From NCBI GenBank assembly GCA_020796225.1, contig CM036768.1, positions 41,552,789 through 41,616,788 on the forward strand: DNA of 64,000 nucleotides. Direction: 5' to 3'. This document shows, piece after piece, positions 1 through 10,448 of the stretch (position 1 is the first letter of the stretch; every line of letters starts with the position of its first letter). The stretch comes from Arion vulgaris (lineage: Eukaryota; Mollusca; Gastropoda; Stylommatophora; Arionidae). Under the pieces are notes generated by a model, which saw only the letters and a program-made list of their open reading frames with translations, ran no database searches and was not told the origin of the DNA. The position numbers were made by a program, and so were the translations under genes.

Positions 1-179
1 TCAGAGCCTTAACGATTTGAAATTTTGTTTCGGCCATTTTGTATTGTTTCCATGGCAACACTTTGACATTTTTTTAAACTAATTTTTTTCTACAATTCTA
101 AGTCATACTCTTTCAAAATGCTTATACAAATTTTATATTAATATGAAAACAACGAAAATAGATTCTTGATTTTCAAGAC

Positions 180-640
180 CCGAAGTGATAACTTTTCCAG
201 CGATTCTAAACAGGTGGAAATCACTAGAAGCCAGGTCTTGTCTATACTTTTCATCACCTGTAATGATCTAATTTAAGATGTCATCAGTTTCTTTTTAAAA
301 CGTTGCAGGAGTTCATGAGAAATGGAAATACTTATATCTTTCATTTCATCTGACAGCATGCGTGTCACCCATCTGGCACACACTTTTCAAAATCCAGAAA
401 CAGCAATGTTGTGCCCTACTACCTCCTTTGTAATTCCCAATTCAGCAGCAATTTGTGTTATTGCATGGCAACGATTTCAGAGGAACAATTCTTCAGCGCG
501 AACTTGATAAAACTGATCACTTGCAATCCCCGACCTTCCACTTCGTGGTTTCTCATTAAAATCTGATTGACTAGTATCTCAATCTTAAACACGTTTTACC
601 CAGCCTCTTACTGTACTCACATCAACTTACTAATCACCAT
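180..640 (-). pseudogene. mariner-like transposase remnant, internally deleted
   Basis: Read on the minus strand, this stretch gives mariner transposase landmarks in order: STVRGWVKRV (first helix-turn-helix end), KPRSGRSGIASDQ (linker), QIAAELGITKEVV (second HTH), ARWVTRML, then ITGDE (around the first catalytic Asp), followed directly by DLASSDFHLF, which in the family lies close to the third catalytic residue. The segment between ITGDE and DLASSDFHLF is missing, so the catalytic core is deleted. In-frame stops after WVKRV and after EELFL also kill it. The N-terminal coding part continues into the 58-bp tandem array on its right. The family call rests on the order of motifs and on the mariner-type DLAxSDFHLF signature; a SETMAR-like mariner is likely. 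No terminal inverted repeats were identified. Confidence 0.72.
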
Positions 641-644
641 AAAC

Positions 645-1350
645 AGGTTGGAGAATTTCAATTTCAGAAACATGATCCTCGCTACTCATTCAATAACATA
701 AACAGTTTGAGAATTTCAATTTCAGAAACATGATCCTCTTCACTCATTCAATAACATAAACAGTTTGAGAGTTTCAATTTCAGAAACATGATCCTCGCTA
801 CTCATTCAATAACATAAACAGTTTGAGAGTTTCAATTTCAGAAACATGATCCTCGCTACTCATTCAATAACATAAACAGTTTGAGAGTTTCAATTTCAGA
901 AACATGATCCTCTTCACTCATTCAATAACATAAACAGTTTGAGAGTTTCAATTTCAGAAACATGATCCTCTTCACTCATTCAATAACATAAACAGTTTGA
1001 GAGTTTCAATTTCAGAAACATGATCCTCTTCACTCATTCAATAACATCAACAGTTTGAGAGTTTCAATTTCAGAAACATGATCCTCTTCACTCATTCAAT
1101 AACATCAACAGTTTGAGAGTTTCAATTTCAGAAACATGATCCTCTTCACTCATTCAATAACATCAACAGTTTGAGAGTTTCAATTTCAGAAACATGATCC
1201 TCTTCACTCATTCAATAACATAACCAGTTTGAGAGTTTCAATTTCAGAAACATGATCCTCTTCACTCATTCAATAACATCAACAGTTTGAGAGTTTCAAT
1301 TTCAGAAACATGATCCTCTTCACTCATTCAATAACATCAACTTACTGATT
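645..1350. repeat. 58-bp minisatellite, about 12 copies
   Basis: Head-to-tail copies with a spacing of 58 bp; the motif TTCAGAAACATGATCCTC recurs at 663, 721, 779 and onward. Copies differ by a few substitutions (CGCTACT or CTTCACT after CATGATCCT; ATAAACAG or ATCAACAG). The last copy regains the sequence AACTTACTGATTACCATAAAC that flanks the first copy. Read on the minus strand, the unit encodes the N-terminal end of the neighbouring mariner remnant (MSSEDHVSEIEILQPVYGD). The array therefore looks like an amplification of transposase coding sequence. Confidence 0.95.
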
Positions 1351-1359
1351 ACCATAAAC

Positions 1360-3118
1360 AGTTTGAGAGCAAAATCCAAATCTTCTAGTTGACTATTTTC
1401 TACCCAATGGATGCCAGTTTTGCCCCTGCAACATTTTACCATTACCCAGTCAATGGTCACTTCAAACAATAGTTTGATATAGAATACAGCCTTGCTTTAC
1501 TCCGGTTTCAACCATAAATTAGTCGCTGTGTCCACCATCAGTGCGAACTGCACACTGTGAACCATCAAAGAGGATCTTGATAATGTTTATTATCATGTAT
1601 GGTATTCCATAACATCTCAGAAAATTGCACAGGGAGATTCTGTGTAGACTATAAAAAGCATTTTTAAAATCGTTGAAATTTAATATAAGGGGTTGTTGCT
1701 TCTCAATATGTTCCACCAAAATTAGTCGTGTGGTAATTATTTGGTCTAAGCAGCTTCTCCCAGATCTAAAACCAGCTTCTTTTTCTCTCAGGTTTATGTC
1801 CACTGCTCCTTTGATTCTAGTAAGAATGATTTTGTAGAAAATCGTGGTCATTAGTGATGAAAGGGTTATTTCCTCTCTAGTTGTTGGAATCTTTGAGATC
1901 ACTTTGTTTTTGTGGATCTTAACAATTGCTACCTTTTCCCTTTGATCTGGGACATTTTCTTCTTCCTATACTTTATTAAATAGTTCTTGCACCTGGCTAA
2001 TAGTTGTATCATCAGCCGCTTTGAGCATTTCTACAGTAATGTTGTCATCACCCACTGCCTTATTGTTTATCAAGGAACGGATTGCCTCCTTGACCTCAGC
2101 TACACTTATCATTTCTTCATGAATTTGTAGAGAGCTGTTTCTTGCCTCTTCGTCAAACTTGAGTACTACTAGTGGATCAGGTCTATTTAGGAGTTCTTTA
2201 AAATGTTCTGCCCATCTCCTCTTCTGCTCGGTATCTGATGTTAGTACTTTAATATTATTACTCTTGATTGGGCCACACTTTGAAACAAAAATTCCAGTAA
2301 GTTGTTCTAGTGTATTGTATAGTATTTTACTGTTTCCAGTTTTAGCTGCCTTTTCCCTTTCCTCAGTCAATCGAATGACATATGCTCTTTTGTCTCCTCT
2401 AGCCGCTCTTTTCCGTTCCTTGTCTTTTTGTCTATATTTCTCTTTAGCTTAGATTTCATCTGTTGCATCCTTAGTATTAAATATTGCTAGTTTCATCTTT
2501 TCTTCTTTCTTGAATACATTTCCAGGTGTCATCGCTTATCAATGGTTTTTCTGTCTTTCGTCTTTAATCCTGCGCTATTATTTGCTGCCCCCAATAGTAT
2601 GTCCTTTATCTTAGTCCATTTGTCTTCAATGTTCTGTTCATTTTCAGCATTGATTAACTCGAATCTATTCTTAAGTTCGAACTCATATTTCTCTTTAACT
2701 TCTTTATTTTGTAGTCTTTGACTGTCTATTCGCTGTTTGTCTTCTTTAGTATGGTGAATTTGCAATTTCAGTTTCAATTACTAGGGATAAATTATGATCA
2801 CTTCCTACATCTGCCCCTCTGTATGCACGGACATCCAGTAATGATGTTCTAAATTGTGTATTTATGCACATATGGTCAATCTGATTCCTGGTCACTCCAT
2901 CAGGTGAGCGCCAAGTAAGTTTAAGAATCTCCTTGTACGCAAAGATGGTACCTCCAATTACTACGTTTGATAGCATACATAACTCAGCCAGTCTTTCTCC
3001 ATTCTCATTCATTGTGTTTATTCCTTGTATTTCTATAACTCTCTCTACCCTTACATTATCACTTCCAACCTTGGTATTCAAGTCCCCCATTACTAATAAT
3101 ATTTGAAGTCCCCCATAA
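1360..3118 (-). pseudogene. RTE-like non-LTR retrotransposon, endonuclease-RT (copy 1)
   Basis: On the minus strand, reading from high to low coordinates, there are an APE-type endonuclease piece (2746-3090: MGDLNTKVGSDN, then NQIDHMCINTQFRTS, then RGADVGSDHNLSLV, the conserved catalytic SDH), a linker (2529-2777), the RT thumb/fingers region (1966-2370: EEMISVAEVKEAIRSL, DNITVEMLKA) and RT palm sequence (1519-1902: EAGFRSGRSCLDQI, LNFNDFKNAF). The family is the endonuclease-RT type often annotated CFDP2-like or RTE. Several frame breaks separate the pieces. The 3' side stops inside the region that would hold the FADD motif, where it meets the 58-bp array. A related copy lies at 36744-38264. 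Confidence 0.85.
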
Positions 3119-3135
3119 ATAAATACTTATACTGA

Positions 3136-3417
3136 TATTATGTAACAAAACTCAATGTCATTATGTAACAAAACTCAATGTCATTATGTAACAAAACTCA
3201 ATGTCATTATGTAACAAAACTCAATGTCATTATGTAACAAAACTCAATGTCATTATGTAACAAAACTCAATGTCATTATGTAACAAAACTCAATGTCATT
3301 ATGTAACAAAAATCAATGTCATTATGTAACAAAACTCAATGGCATTATGTAACAAAACTCAATGTCATTATGTAACAAAACTCAATGTCATTATGTAACA
3401 AAACTCAATGTCATTAT
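3136..3417. repeat. 23-bp minisatellite, about 12 copies
   Basis: Unit ATGTAACAAAACTCAATGTC plus ATT, repeated with almost no variation (single changes near 3310 and 3340). It starts about 20 bp beyond the 5' edge of the RTE-like LINE and ends about 150 bp before the 3' splice site of the M13 exon at 3571. Confidence 0.95.
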
Positions 3418-3570
3418 AATAAAAGAGAAAGGTAGTTTAAACACAAAGTTTCACTATTATAAAAGAAGGATAATTTCAACACAAAATGTTCATGTTAATC
3501 AAACAAATTTGTTGAAGTGTACGTTTATATGTCATGAAATTGCTATAACCTATTTATTTCCTATTTTTAG

Positions 3571-3698
3571 TATATGAATATGACACGGTTTTTCAAAGAA
3601 TTGGTTACATCTACCATCACTGTGAATGACACTGTGTATATAACTTCTGGAGCACAATTCACAACAATGATGGACTACTTTAGTACGTTACCTAAAAG
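3571..3698 (+). CDS. Internal exon of an M13 (neprilysin/ECE-like) zinc metallopeptidase
   Basis: A 128-nt exon bounded by a good acceptor (pyrimidine-rich, TATTTTTAG before 3571) and a good donor (GTAAGT from 3699). Frame 0 from 3571 gives 42 codons and two spare bases: MTRFFKELVTSTITVNDT, then VYITSGAQFTTMMDYFSTLP-K. The two bases AG join A at 29279 to complete Arg, giving STLPKR followed by TQANYIIWRV. That matches the M13 ectodomain segment in which a beta-like stretch (V-Y-x-x-x-x-x) leads into TPKRxLANYLxWR. M13 enzymes are type II membrane ectopeptidases that cut small peptides; the catalytic HExxH and ExxxD exons are not in this window. It lies between two minisatellite/transposon blocks. 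The exon itself is intact, so the gene may be functional. A retained transposon exon is unlikely given the domain match. Confidence 0.78.
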
Positions 3699-4129
3699 GT
3701 AAGTATTTGTTTCATAAGCGAGTCATCTGTTTAGGTAACTTATTCAAATATATTTCTCTGACAAAGACAGATCAGTGATTCATTATTTGGTATTTTAGAA
3801 ATAAACAATGTGGTTTCGTACTATCTCCTGTGTTGATCACCACAAATAGCTATAACAATTTTCTTTATTAATATAAGTTGGAGCAATTATTTTATACTGC
3901 GCATGTTAGGCTATTAATATAGATATATTTTAATGCTTAAAAGAAAAAAAAACCAGTGCATGATTGCCATGCTCACGGCTGTCATCTTTGAAAAAAGTTC
4001 ATGTATTTAGAATCATAAAATTGAGAAAACAAATAATTGATAAATAAAGGGATGATTCATAATCTGTAAGCATATCAAGAGCTATTGTCATATTGCTTTT
4101 TCGTATAAACTGTACAAATATTTTAGTTG
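3699..4129. other. Intron start, no recognised element
   Basis: Follows the donor of the M13 exon. AT-rich, no open frame of note, and a short poly-A run near 3943. I see no mobile-element signature here. Confidence 0.6.
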
Positions 4130-4469
4130 TATTTGTAAACTTATCACTCAGTCGAGTGCATTGCTTGCCGGCGTAGACGATCATGTCTCTCCACAAATCT
4201 CTCTGCTTGGTGCATGTAATCAGTTCTGACGTCGATCTTGTGTCGAACCATGATGTCAGGCCATCCAACATCTCCCTCTTTCTTCCGCGATCTCTTCTTC
4301 CCTGAATGTTACCTGTTGTTACCAAATATTCTAAACCTTCTCTTCGCATTATATGCCTGAAGAACCTTGATTGTCGAATTCTTATTCTTTTGATAAGGTT
4401 TCTTTGTGTACAGGTCTGGATTAAAACCTCCTCATTTGTTTTCTTCGCTGTCCATGAAATGTTCAGCAT
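4130..4469 (-). pseudogene. LINE C-terminal fragment
   Basis: Minus strand 4130-4469 reads MLNISWTAKKTNEEVL, RIRIRQSRFFRHIMRREGLE, GNIQGRRDRGRKREML, then KQRDLWRDMIVYAG. This is the usual tail of an APE-type LINE polyprotein (TNEEVL, xxFxGHIxRxxxLE, GxRxRGRxRxxxxDxL, DRxxWRxMV). Only this tail is present; the reverse transcriptase is absent. It ends at the CT microsatellite at 4474. Confidence 0.75.
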
Positions 4470-4473
4470 TCGT

Positions 4474-4500
4474 CTCTCTCTCTCTCTCTCTCTCTCTCTT
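4474..4500. repeat. (TC)n microsatellite
   Basis: Uninterrupted TC dinucleotides separating two LINE fragments. Confidence 0.95.
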
Positions 4501-4511
4501 GCGATTCCGGC

Positions 4512-5118
4512 CTAGACTGATGAACCAACTTTTATCATGAATGTTACCGTGTTTTTAAAGGACTCCGTTCCTCTGTACAGCTTCTCGCGAAGCTCTGTGT
4601 TTTGAGGCAAGGTTTCTTTTCTTATGTCTGCTATCAGTTGACAATCTTGCAGAACGTGTTCTGCCGTCATGTCCGCCTTTTGAAGGGCACAGGCTAGTTG
4701 TGATATGATCGAGAACTCCAAGTTTCAATTTTGTTAGCAATAGTGGGAAGGTCAAGAAGGAATCTTATTGACACTCATTAGGTATCTTTGGTGCATCCCA
4801 GAATGATATGTATTGCCTCATTTTGAATTCTTTCAAGTTTCACTGTTTGCGTAGGACTAATTGTTTGGAGAGCGCATGCATATTCTATACATGACAGAAC
4901 AATATTTTGATACAGGAGCACAAGATGGCGCTGCTTGATGTTGCCATGATTCTCAGTGCGGATAGTGCGTTGCGAGCCTTGGCAATAACTTGATCGATAT
5001 GGTCCCTAAAGAATAGACTGCGATCAAACTTTACACCCAAATAACTCATAGATGCTGTTCGAGTGAGTGTATGTCCATCTACAGAGGCATCTCCTTCTAA
5101 GCGTAACAGGCAAAGCTT
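4512..5118 (-). pseudogene. jockey-like LINE, C-terminal part
   Basis: Minus strand pieces in order: SYLGVKFDRSLFFRDHI with KARNALSALRIMA (5000-5070), then VKLERIQNEAIHIILGC (about 4800-4860), then a terminal piece with TAEHVLQDCQL and ELREKLYRG (4512-4721). YLGVxxDxxLxFxxHI, RIQNxAxRxILG and AEHxLxxC are typical of the region after the RT palm in LINEs that carry an RNase H-like tail. Frameshifts separate the parts. At about 5119 it meets a LINE of the opposite strand. Confidence 0.75.
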
Positions 5119-6460
5119 TGCACTAGTCCTTTCAAAACGACTACAGAAACTGGCGGAGCGTGTTCTTCCAGAGTCACAATGTGGATTCAGAGCTAGACGG
5201 TCAACAACTGACATGATATTTACCCTTCGACAGCTACAAGAGAAGTGCAGAGAGCAGAGCAAGCCTCTATGTATTGCTTTCGTGGATTTGACTAAGGCAT
5301 TCGACACAGTCAGCAGGCCAAGTCTTTATAAAATATTGAAGTATATTGGTTGTCCCCAAAGTTGCTCCAATTGATTGTTTCCTTCCATGAGGGCATGAAA
5401 GCCAGCATACAGTTCGATGGCAGCACATCTGATAGTTTTGAGGTTAAGAGTGGAGTCAAGCAGGGCTGTGTCCTTGCCCCACTCTCTTTGGTATCTTCTT
5501 CGCAGTCCTTTTGAACCACGCCTTAGGGGACGCTGATGGTGATGTTTTCATCCGCACTAGATCTGATGGTTCACTGTTTAACTTGGCTCGCTTAAGAGCC
5601 AAGACAAAACGACGGAAATACTTCTCAAGGACCTCCTTTTCGCTGACGATGCTGCCTTAGTCGCCCACAGTGAGACCACACTGCAAAGTCTAATTAATAA
5701 TTTGTCAAAGGCATGCGACCTCTTTTCTCTGACAATAAGTGTCTCCAAAACAGTTGTATTATGTCAGGAGGTAAGACATCAAACATCACTTTAAATGGCG
5801 ACCATCTAACACCAGTGCAAAAATTCTGCTATCTTGGGTCCACGGTCACTGCCAGCCTTTCTCTTGACGAGGAAATCAACGCTCGTATAAGGAGTGCCGC
5901 TACTACATTCGGCAAACTATCAAAGCGAGCGTGGGACAACAAAAATTGACATTGCAGACGAAGACTCAAATATATCGAGCCTGTGTAATTAGTTCTTTAC
6001 TATATGGCTCAGAAACATGGACAGCCTACTCAAGACACGAGAGGAGACTTAACATCTTTCACCTTCAATGTCTCCGCAAGATTATGAACATCAGGTGGTA
6101 CGACAAGATAACCAATACTGAAGTACTACAACGTGCAAATCTGCCTTCCATCATGGGCATGCTCAGCAGTAGACGACTAAGATGGTTGGGACATGTGAGA
6201 AGAATGGAAACTTATCGCATACCAAAACAAATGTTGTTCTGTGAACTTTCGGAGGAAGAGGCACCAGGGCAGACCACTGCTCAGATATAAAGATGTCTGC
6301 AAAACCTCAATGAAAACTTTTCTATAGATCCCAGCACATGGGAGGGACTAGCTGATGACAGAGTTGTGTGGAAAGCCAAATTACGGAAGGGCGCAGAGTC
6401 TTTTGAGAAGAGACTTATGTACGAGCTGAACAACAAGAGAGAAAAGCGAAAACTCAGAAG
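5119..6460 (+). pseudogene. LINE reverse transcriptase, RT core to C-terminus
   Basis: Plus-strand reading: LQKLAERVLPESQCGFRARR and IAFVDLTKAFDTVSR (RT motif A Asp), GVKQGCVLAP (motif B), LLKDLLFADDAALVAH near 5630-5680 (catalytic FADD), YLGSTVTASLSLDEEINARI, LLYGSETWTAYSRHERRLN, RRLRWLGHVRRM, and the tail WEGLADDRVVWKAKL. Motifs A, B and C are all visible, but the frame changes at least three times (near 5370, 5500 and 5940). The endonuclease is missing (5' truncation). The same family occurs at 8566-10910. Confidence 0.85.
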
Positions 6461-6464
6461 TTGT

Positions 6465-6985
6465 CACAGTAAAACACTTGCCTATTGACCGTCTGTAAAG
6501 ATGAAAAGGGCCATATATGTCCATCTATAGTGACATGTGGTGTTTCAGAATTCACAATATGATTATTTAGGGAGAACCATGATAGCACAGTTTTGATATG
6601 GTTTATCGTTGCACCAAAAACATCGCACCATAACATGACGCGGTCCATTTCTTCCTGTAGTTTATTAGCAATTTCATCCCTGTTTCTCCCATGTCTGTAC
6701 ACCATGATGTCGTCTGCAAATGACAGTGTTCGTCCCCTGCCAGATAGTTGCTGCTTCGTAATCATTATGGTGAATACATTGAATAGTATTGGAGATAGTG
6801 GGGACCCATATGGTAGGCCCGGTGAAAGTTGTGTCGGAACAGAGTACCAATTACCACACCTGAGTGTCACTTTTCTCTCTAGCGGGCGCTTGCAATCCAT
6901 CTTATGAGCATTGTATCGATATTGAATAGCGTGATCATTTGTATAAGGTTTGTGATTGGAACTTTGTTGTAGACATCCTCGAGAT
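6465..6985 (-). pseudogene. LINE reverse transcriptase, 3' half (split copy)
   Basis: Minus strand: LERKVTLRCGNW, LPYGSPLSPILFNVFT (motif B), LSFADDIMVYRHGRNRDEI (motif C FADD), then WCDVFGATINHIKTV. Its 5' continuation is at 8292-8570: the coding sequence stops at DLE on that side and resumes here with DVYNKVPI. The two halves are one LINE copy interrupted by the 1.3-kb repeat at 6986-8282, flanked by CCTCGAGAT on both sides (6977-6985 and 8283-8291). Confidence 0.83.
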
Positions 6986-8282
6986 ATTCTTCTTCTTCTT
7001 CTTCTTTCAATCATTCTTGACGGCCAATTTTATCATTCTTTTTGTGATATATAATTGGTCCTTTGACAGGAACGGAGTGATCTGCGTCGGGTCGATTGTG
7101 CGCCCATGGTGACTAGACTCGTCCATCCGGTTTCAGCCAGCTTTTGATTTACTAGGGTAAACTTTCCCTAGGGTACAAACCTTTCTGCCGACTATCGGAT
7201 CTCGCCTTTTCGATCAGCTTTGCCGTATATTTGGGCTTTGTGATCTACGCCAAGATAGTGAGTTACGCTGTTATGCCCTTTCTGACTGTGAGGTCGTTCC
7301 GGATTAGAAACATTTCACGGGGATTATGAGCTTGTCCTCGGACGGCGTCTTATTTGTATAAAACACCGTGTAAAGTATCGGACTTCGCCAATGTTCGGAT
7401 CCGGACAGTGTGTCAGATCTTTACATTGTCGACCTTACTTTACCGTTCACTTTTGAGTTTGTTCCGGAGTAGGAACATTCTCAGCCTTTCCTAGACGCGG
7501 GTCCGTACGTGGCAATTGGCAGTTTGCAGACGGAAAACACCGGCCTGGGGCCAATCACAAATAATGCAGAGGATAGTTTCAATCGGCGATAGCAATGCAA
7601 CTGAGGATTTTGCCATCCACCATCACCCGCCCAGTTCTTCTGGGGATGTTAGTTGTGACTGCAACAGTGCCTTGCCCGGCTGCCTCGCGGGTGTCAGTTC
7701 CGTTAGGCATCACCCACCTCAGTTCTTCCGGAGATGTTCGCTGTTATCGCAACAGTACCTTGCACGGTTTTTCCAAGGAGGGTAGTTTCGTTATGCACTA
7801 AAACGCAACTTTATGTTTTGTGCTCGGCAAACCTTGCCCAGTAGATCTATCTGCGTCATGCCACCGATGCGGAGTCAGCTGCAATCTCCCCTTGTACCGA
7901 CACGAAGGTAGACTTTTATTCGTTACGCATCTGACTTATTTATTCTTGCCCCACAGCTGGCAATGTTTGCACCCTCCTCAGGGCTTCGAGTTTCGGCCTA
8001 TGTGGCACACGTTTCGTCACTGGATGCACCTCTCATCCTTTCATGTTTACTAATCTCCCCATTGACAGAGAAATTGGTAATTTATGGCGGGACCTTTGAC
8101 TTACACGTCGAGCTTGTGTATGGAGACCCTTGCTCCGAACATGGCAATTTGTGTTCGGCCCTTACTCCCGGAGAGTAGGGATTATATCAGAGACGTTTCG
8201 CTGCTGCTTCTTTTTGTTCGGGGACTGTAGCAATATTTTGTTGGACGTCGGCCAGGAGAGTCGTGTATTTTGTTCGTATGGA
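6986..8282 (-). mobile_element. GAA-tailed repeat family, copy A (5' truncated)
   Basis: Reverse-complement relative of 20350-21464. Shared stretches include GTTTCAGCCAGCTTTTGATT (7130s, complement of 21300s), the segments around AACATCCCCGGAAGAACTGAGG, and the end ATATATCACAA...GAATGAT...(GAA)n at 6986-7005. The 9-bp direct repeat CCTCGAGAT lies immediately outside both ends. A simple 3' triplet tail, a 5' truncation and a short target-site duplication indicate insertion by target-primed reverse transcription. I find no conserved protein frame; ORFs across it are not shared in frame between copies. It interrupts an RT gene. Confidence 0.82.
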
Positions 8283-8570
8283 CCTCGAGATCTAGTACAG
8301 CAGCACATGTCTCCAAATCAGCCTGTAAACCTTCAAAGACGTCATATGCAAAGATCAATGCGTTGCCCCAAGTTTCTTTATTCCGACTGTATCCGCCGAG
8401 GGCGGAAGGAAACATGCGGCGTTCCTCCAAATCCCGCTCGAGTCTGCATACTACTAACCTTTCCAGAAGCTTGCCCACCGTGTTCTGCATTGAAATTATT
8501 GTAAAATCGCTTACGTGTGATTTTTGTTGGGTTGTGTCAGTAGTATTAAGTAACTGTGACCCCAACACTC
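8283..8570 (-). pseudogene. LINE reverse transcriptase, 5' half (split copy)
   Basis: Minus strand: TVGKLLERLVVCRLERDLEE, ALGGYSRNKETWGNALIFAY, LETCAAVLDLE. These are the RT fingers and the start of motif A (AAVLDLED). The continuation is at 6465-6985, beyond the inserted repeat. It abuts a LINE of opposite orientation near 8566. Confidence 0.83.
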
Positions 8571-9214
8571 TTCAGCATGCTGTTTACTGCCATGCTCACG
8601 GATGTCTTTTGGGAAGGCGACTCACATGGAGTAAAGATTAAATACAGGACAGACGGTAATATATTCAACCTTCGGAGGTTAAGATCTCCACCAAAGTAAG
8701 CGAATCAACTATCTCAAACTTGTTGTTTGATGATGACTGCGCTCTCGCTACCAACTCTGAGGAAGAAATGCACTTACATGGGCAAATTCTCAGTGACCTG
8801 TTGATAATTTTGGCCTTACCATTAACACAAAGAAAACAGAGGTCATGTTCCAGCCCGCCCCTAGAAAGTAGTACTACGAGCCAGTCATCAACATTAAACA
8901 CCAACGTCTCCTGCCAGCGGGAAACTTTGCCTATCTTGGCAGCCTCCTATCAAGATCGGCAAACATAGACTCTGAGGTCAACAATAGGATATCCAAAGCC
9001 AGTGCTCTGTTCGGAAGGCTACGTGTCACTGTGTGAGAGCGAAAAGGGATAATCGTAGCCACAAAGCTGAAAGTTTACCAGACCATACGGCTAACCACGC
9101 TGCTGTACGCAAGCGAAACATGGACAGTGTATAGCAGACACGCAAGAAAATTAAACCACTTTCCCACAAGCTGTCTACGCAGAACACTTAAATTAAGCTG
9201 GCAGGACAAAATTC
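8566..9214 (+). pseudogene. LINE RT and C-terminal region, left half (split by MULE)
   Basis: Plus strand: LFTAMLTDVFWEGDSHGVKI, DGNIFNLRRLKISTKV, LLFDDDCALATNSEEEMHLH (motif C with FDDD in place of FADD), [49 protein letters not shown]. The frame is broken several times. The coding sequence resumes at 10458 with IPDTEVL after a 1234-bp DNA transposon. Confidence 0.82.
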
Positions 9215-9225
9215 GGTACGTGACG

Positions 9226-9290
9226 TTTTGGCGCCGCCGTTTTGGCGCCGCCGTTTTGGCGCGACCGTTTTGGCGCAGGACGTTTTGGAG
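9226..9290 (+). repeat. Left terminal array of the MULE-like element
   Basis: Tandem CGTTTTGGCGC units, separated by CGC, GAC or AGGA. They are the reverse complement of the right terminal array. Confidence 0.88.
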
Positions 9291-9707
9291 CACAGATTCC
9301 TCAATAAATTTCAATAACCTTAATATTATTTTAATTTTGAATGTACATTTATATTAACTCTAATGAAACAATATACTTATACATCAACGTTTATTGGAAC
9401 AAATGCCATGTGTCTGAATTATATCATCAGCCGTTTTATTTGAGATGATCGAGAATTGATACGCTGACCAACTGAGTGTCATATCTTGTCCATCGCAAAT
9501 GTCAGAAATCCTGCCGCCCTTCCAAATGTTAATAGCTTGACCCGTTTACCCGTAAAGTGACCTAATCCGGTATTTGCCGCTTCTGTCTAATCACACGTGC
9601 GCTTTTAGTCTATAAAAGTGTAAGAATGTTCTAGACTCAATCTCAAAATAAGTAGAATTGGATAAATGTATCACATACTATTATTATAATTATGTGAACC
9701 CATTAAA

Positions 9708-9842
9708 ATGGAAAATGTTCCGTCAAAGCGTGGCAAAGAAAAGTTGAATCACGAAGGATACTTTTATGTGTTCGATAAGTTCAGTGCAGACCATTCCAAG
9801 AAGTTCTGGCGAACTTCATCTAAACCTATCCACGTCAACTAC
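9708..9842 (+). pseudogene. FLYWCH-like domain fragment inside the MULE
   Basis: From ATG at 9708 to a stop at 9843 the frame reads MENVPSKRGKEKLNHEGYFY then VFDKFSADHSKKFWR. This resembles the FLYWCH pattern (RGKExLxxxGYxYxxxKxxxxxxxWRC) but ends before the Cys/His zinc ligands. FLYWCH domains bind DNA in animal MULE transposases. Downstream sequence to about 10029 is open in another frame but I do not recognise it. Confidence 0.55.
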
Positions 9843-10305
9843 TAGATTGCGAGAACTGGGTTTGAAGATTGGTGTGGCAAGAAAAGAACGGTACAACAGG
9901 TATACGAGTCGGCTCATCAATCAAAATAGAACTGGTACGGTCAGTCGCTGGACGCTGATGGAGATATTGCGAAGGAGATCGGAGCACCTATGGACATGTC
10001 CGGAGTGCAATGAAGATATTCCAAACTGAAACTGAAACTGAGAGGAATTGCGCATAATTTTTGGATGGATTAAAAACACGGACTTTCGGAAAACTTATTA
10101 AAGGTAAAATATTGAACAAGATTCGTTAAACTTTATTCAAGTTTTATAAGTTGATTATTTGCATTGGCTAAAAGTAAAATATTTAACAGTATTCGTTAAA
10201 CGTTTTTAATTGATATATTTTGCATTGGATTGGATTTATTAAAAATTTATAATTTACTGAAAACAATTATTTATAAACATTAAGTTAAATATGAAGTTAT
10301 TTTTA

Positions 10306-10440
10306 AATGACGCCAAAACGGCTCTGCGCCAAAAAATCCTGCGTCAAAACGGTCGCGCCAAAATGGCTCTGCACCAAAAAATCCAGCGCCAAAACGGTCG
10401 CGCCAAAACGGTCGCGCCAAAACGGCGGCGCCAAAAAGTC
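10306..10440 (-). repeat. Right terminal array of the MULE-like element
   Basis: Complementary units GCGCCAAAACG with variants (TGCGCCAAAAAATCCTGCG). It is longer than the left array, so the two ends have expanded unequally. Confidence 0.88.
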
Positions 10441-10448
10441 CTGCTTCC

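Larger units (their letters stand above)
9215..10448 (+). mobile_element. MULE-like DNA transposon with arrayed inverted termini
   Basis: The two ends are inverted relative to each other and made of repeated GTTTTGGCGC motifs: four on the left (9226-9290, CGTTTTGGCGCCGCC type) and, as complements (GCGCCAAAACG), at least seven on the right (10306-10437). The 9-bp direct repeat ACAAAATTC flanks it (9206-9214 and 10449-10457); 9-bp duplications are the Mutator/MULE hallmark. A plus-strand ORF resembles a FLYWCH zinc finger, which is common in animal MULEs. The transposase core is not recognisable in 1.2 kb, so this copy is non-autonomous. Confidence 0.8.

Noticed and set aside
322..507. Plus-strand ORF of 61 codons
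   Set aside because: Shadow of the mariner transposase on the other strand.
7516..8504. Several plus-strand ORFs of 70-124 codons
   Set aside because: They lie in GAA-tailed repeat copy A and are not conserved in frame in copies B or D. The 3' part is the antisense of a LINE RT.
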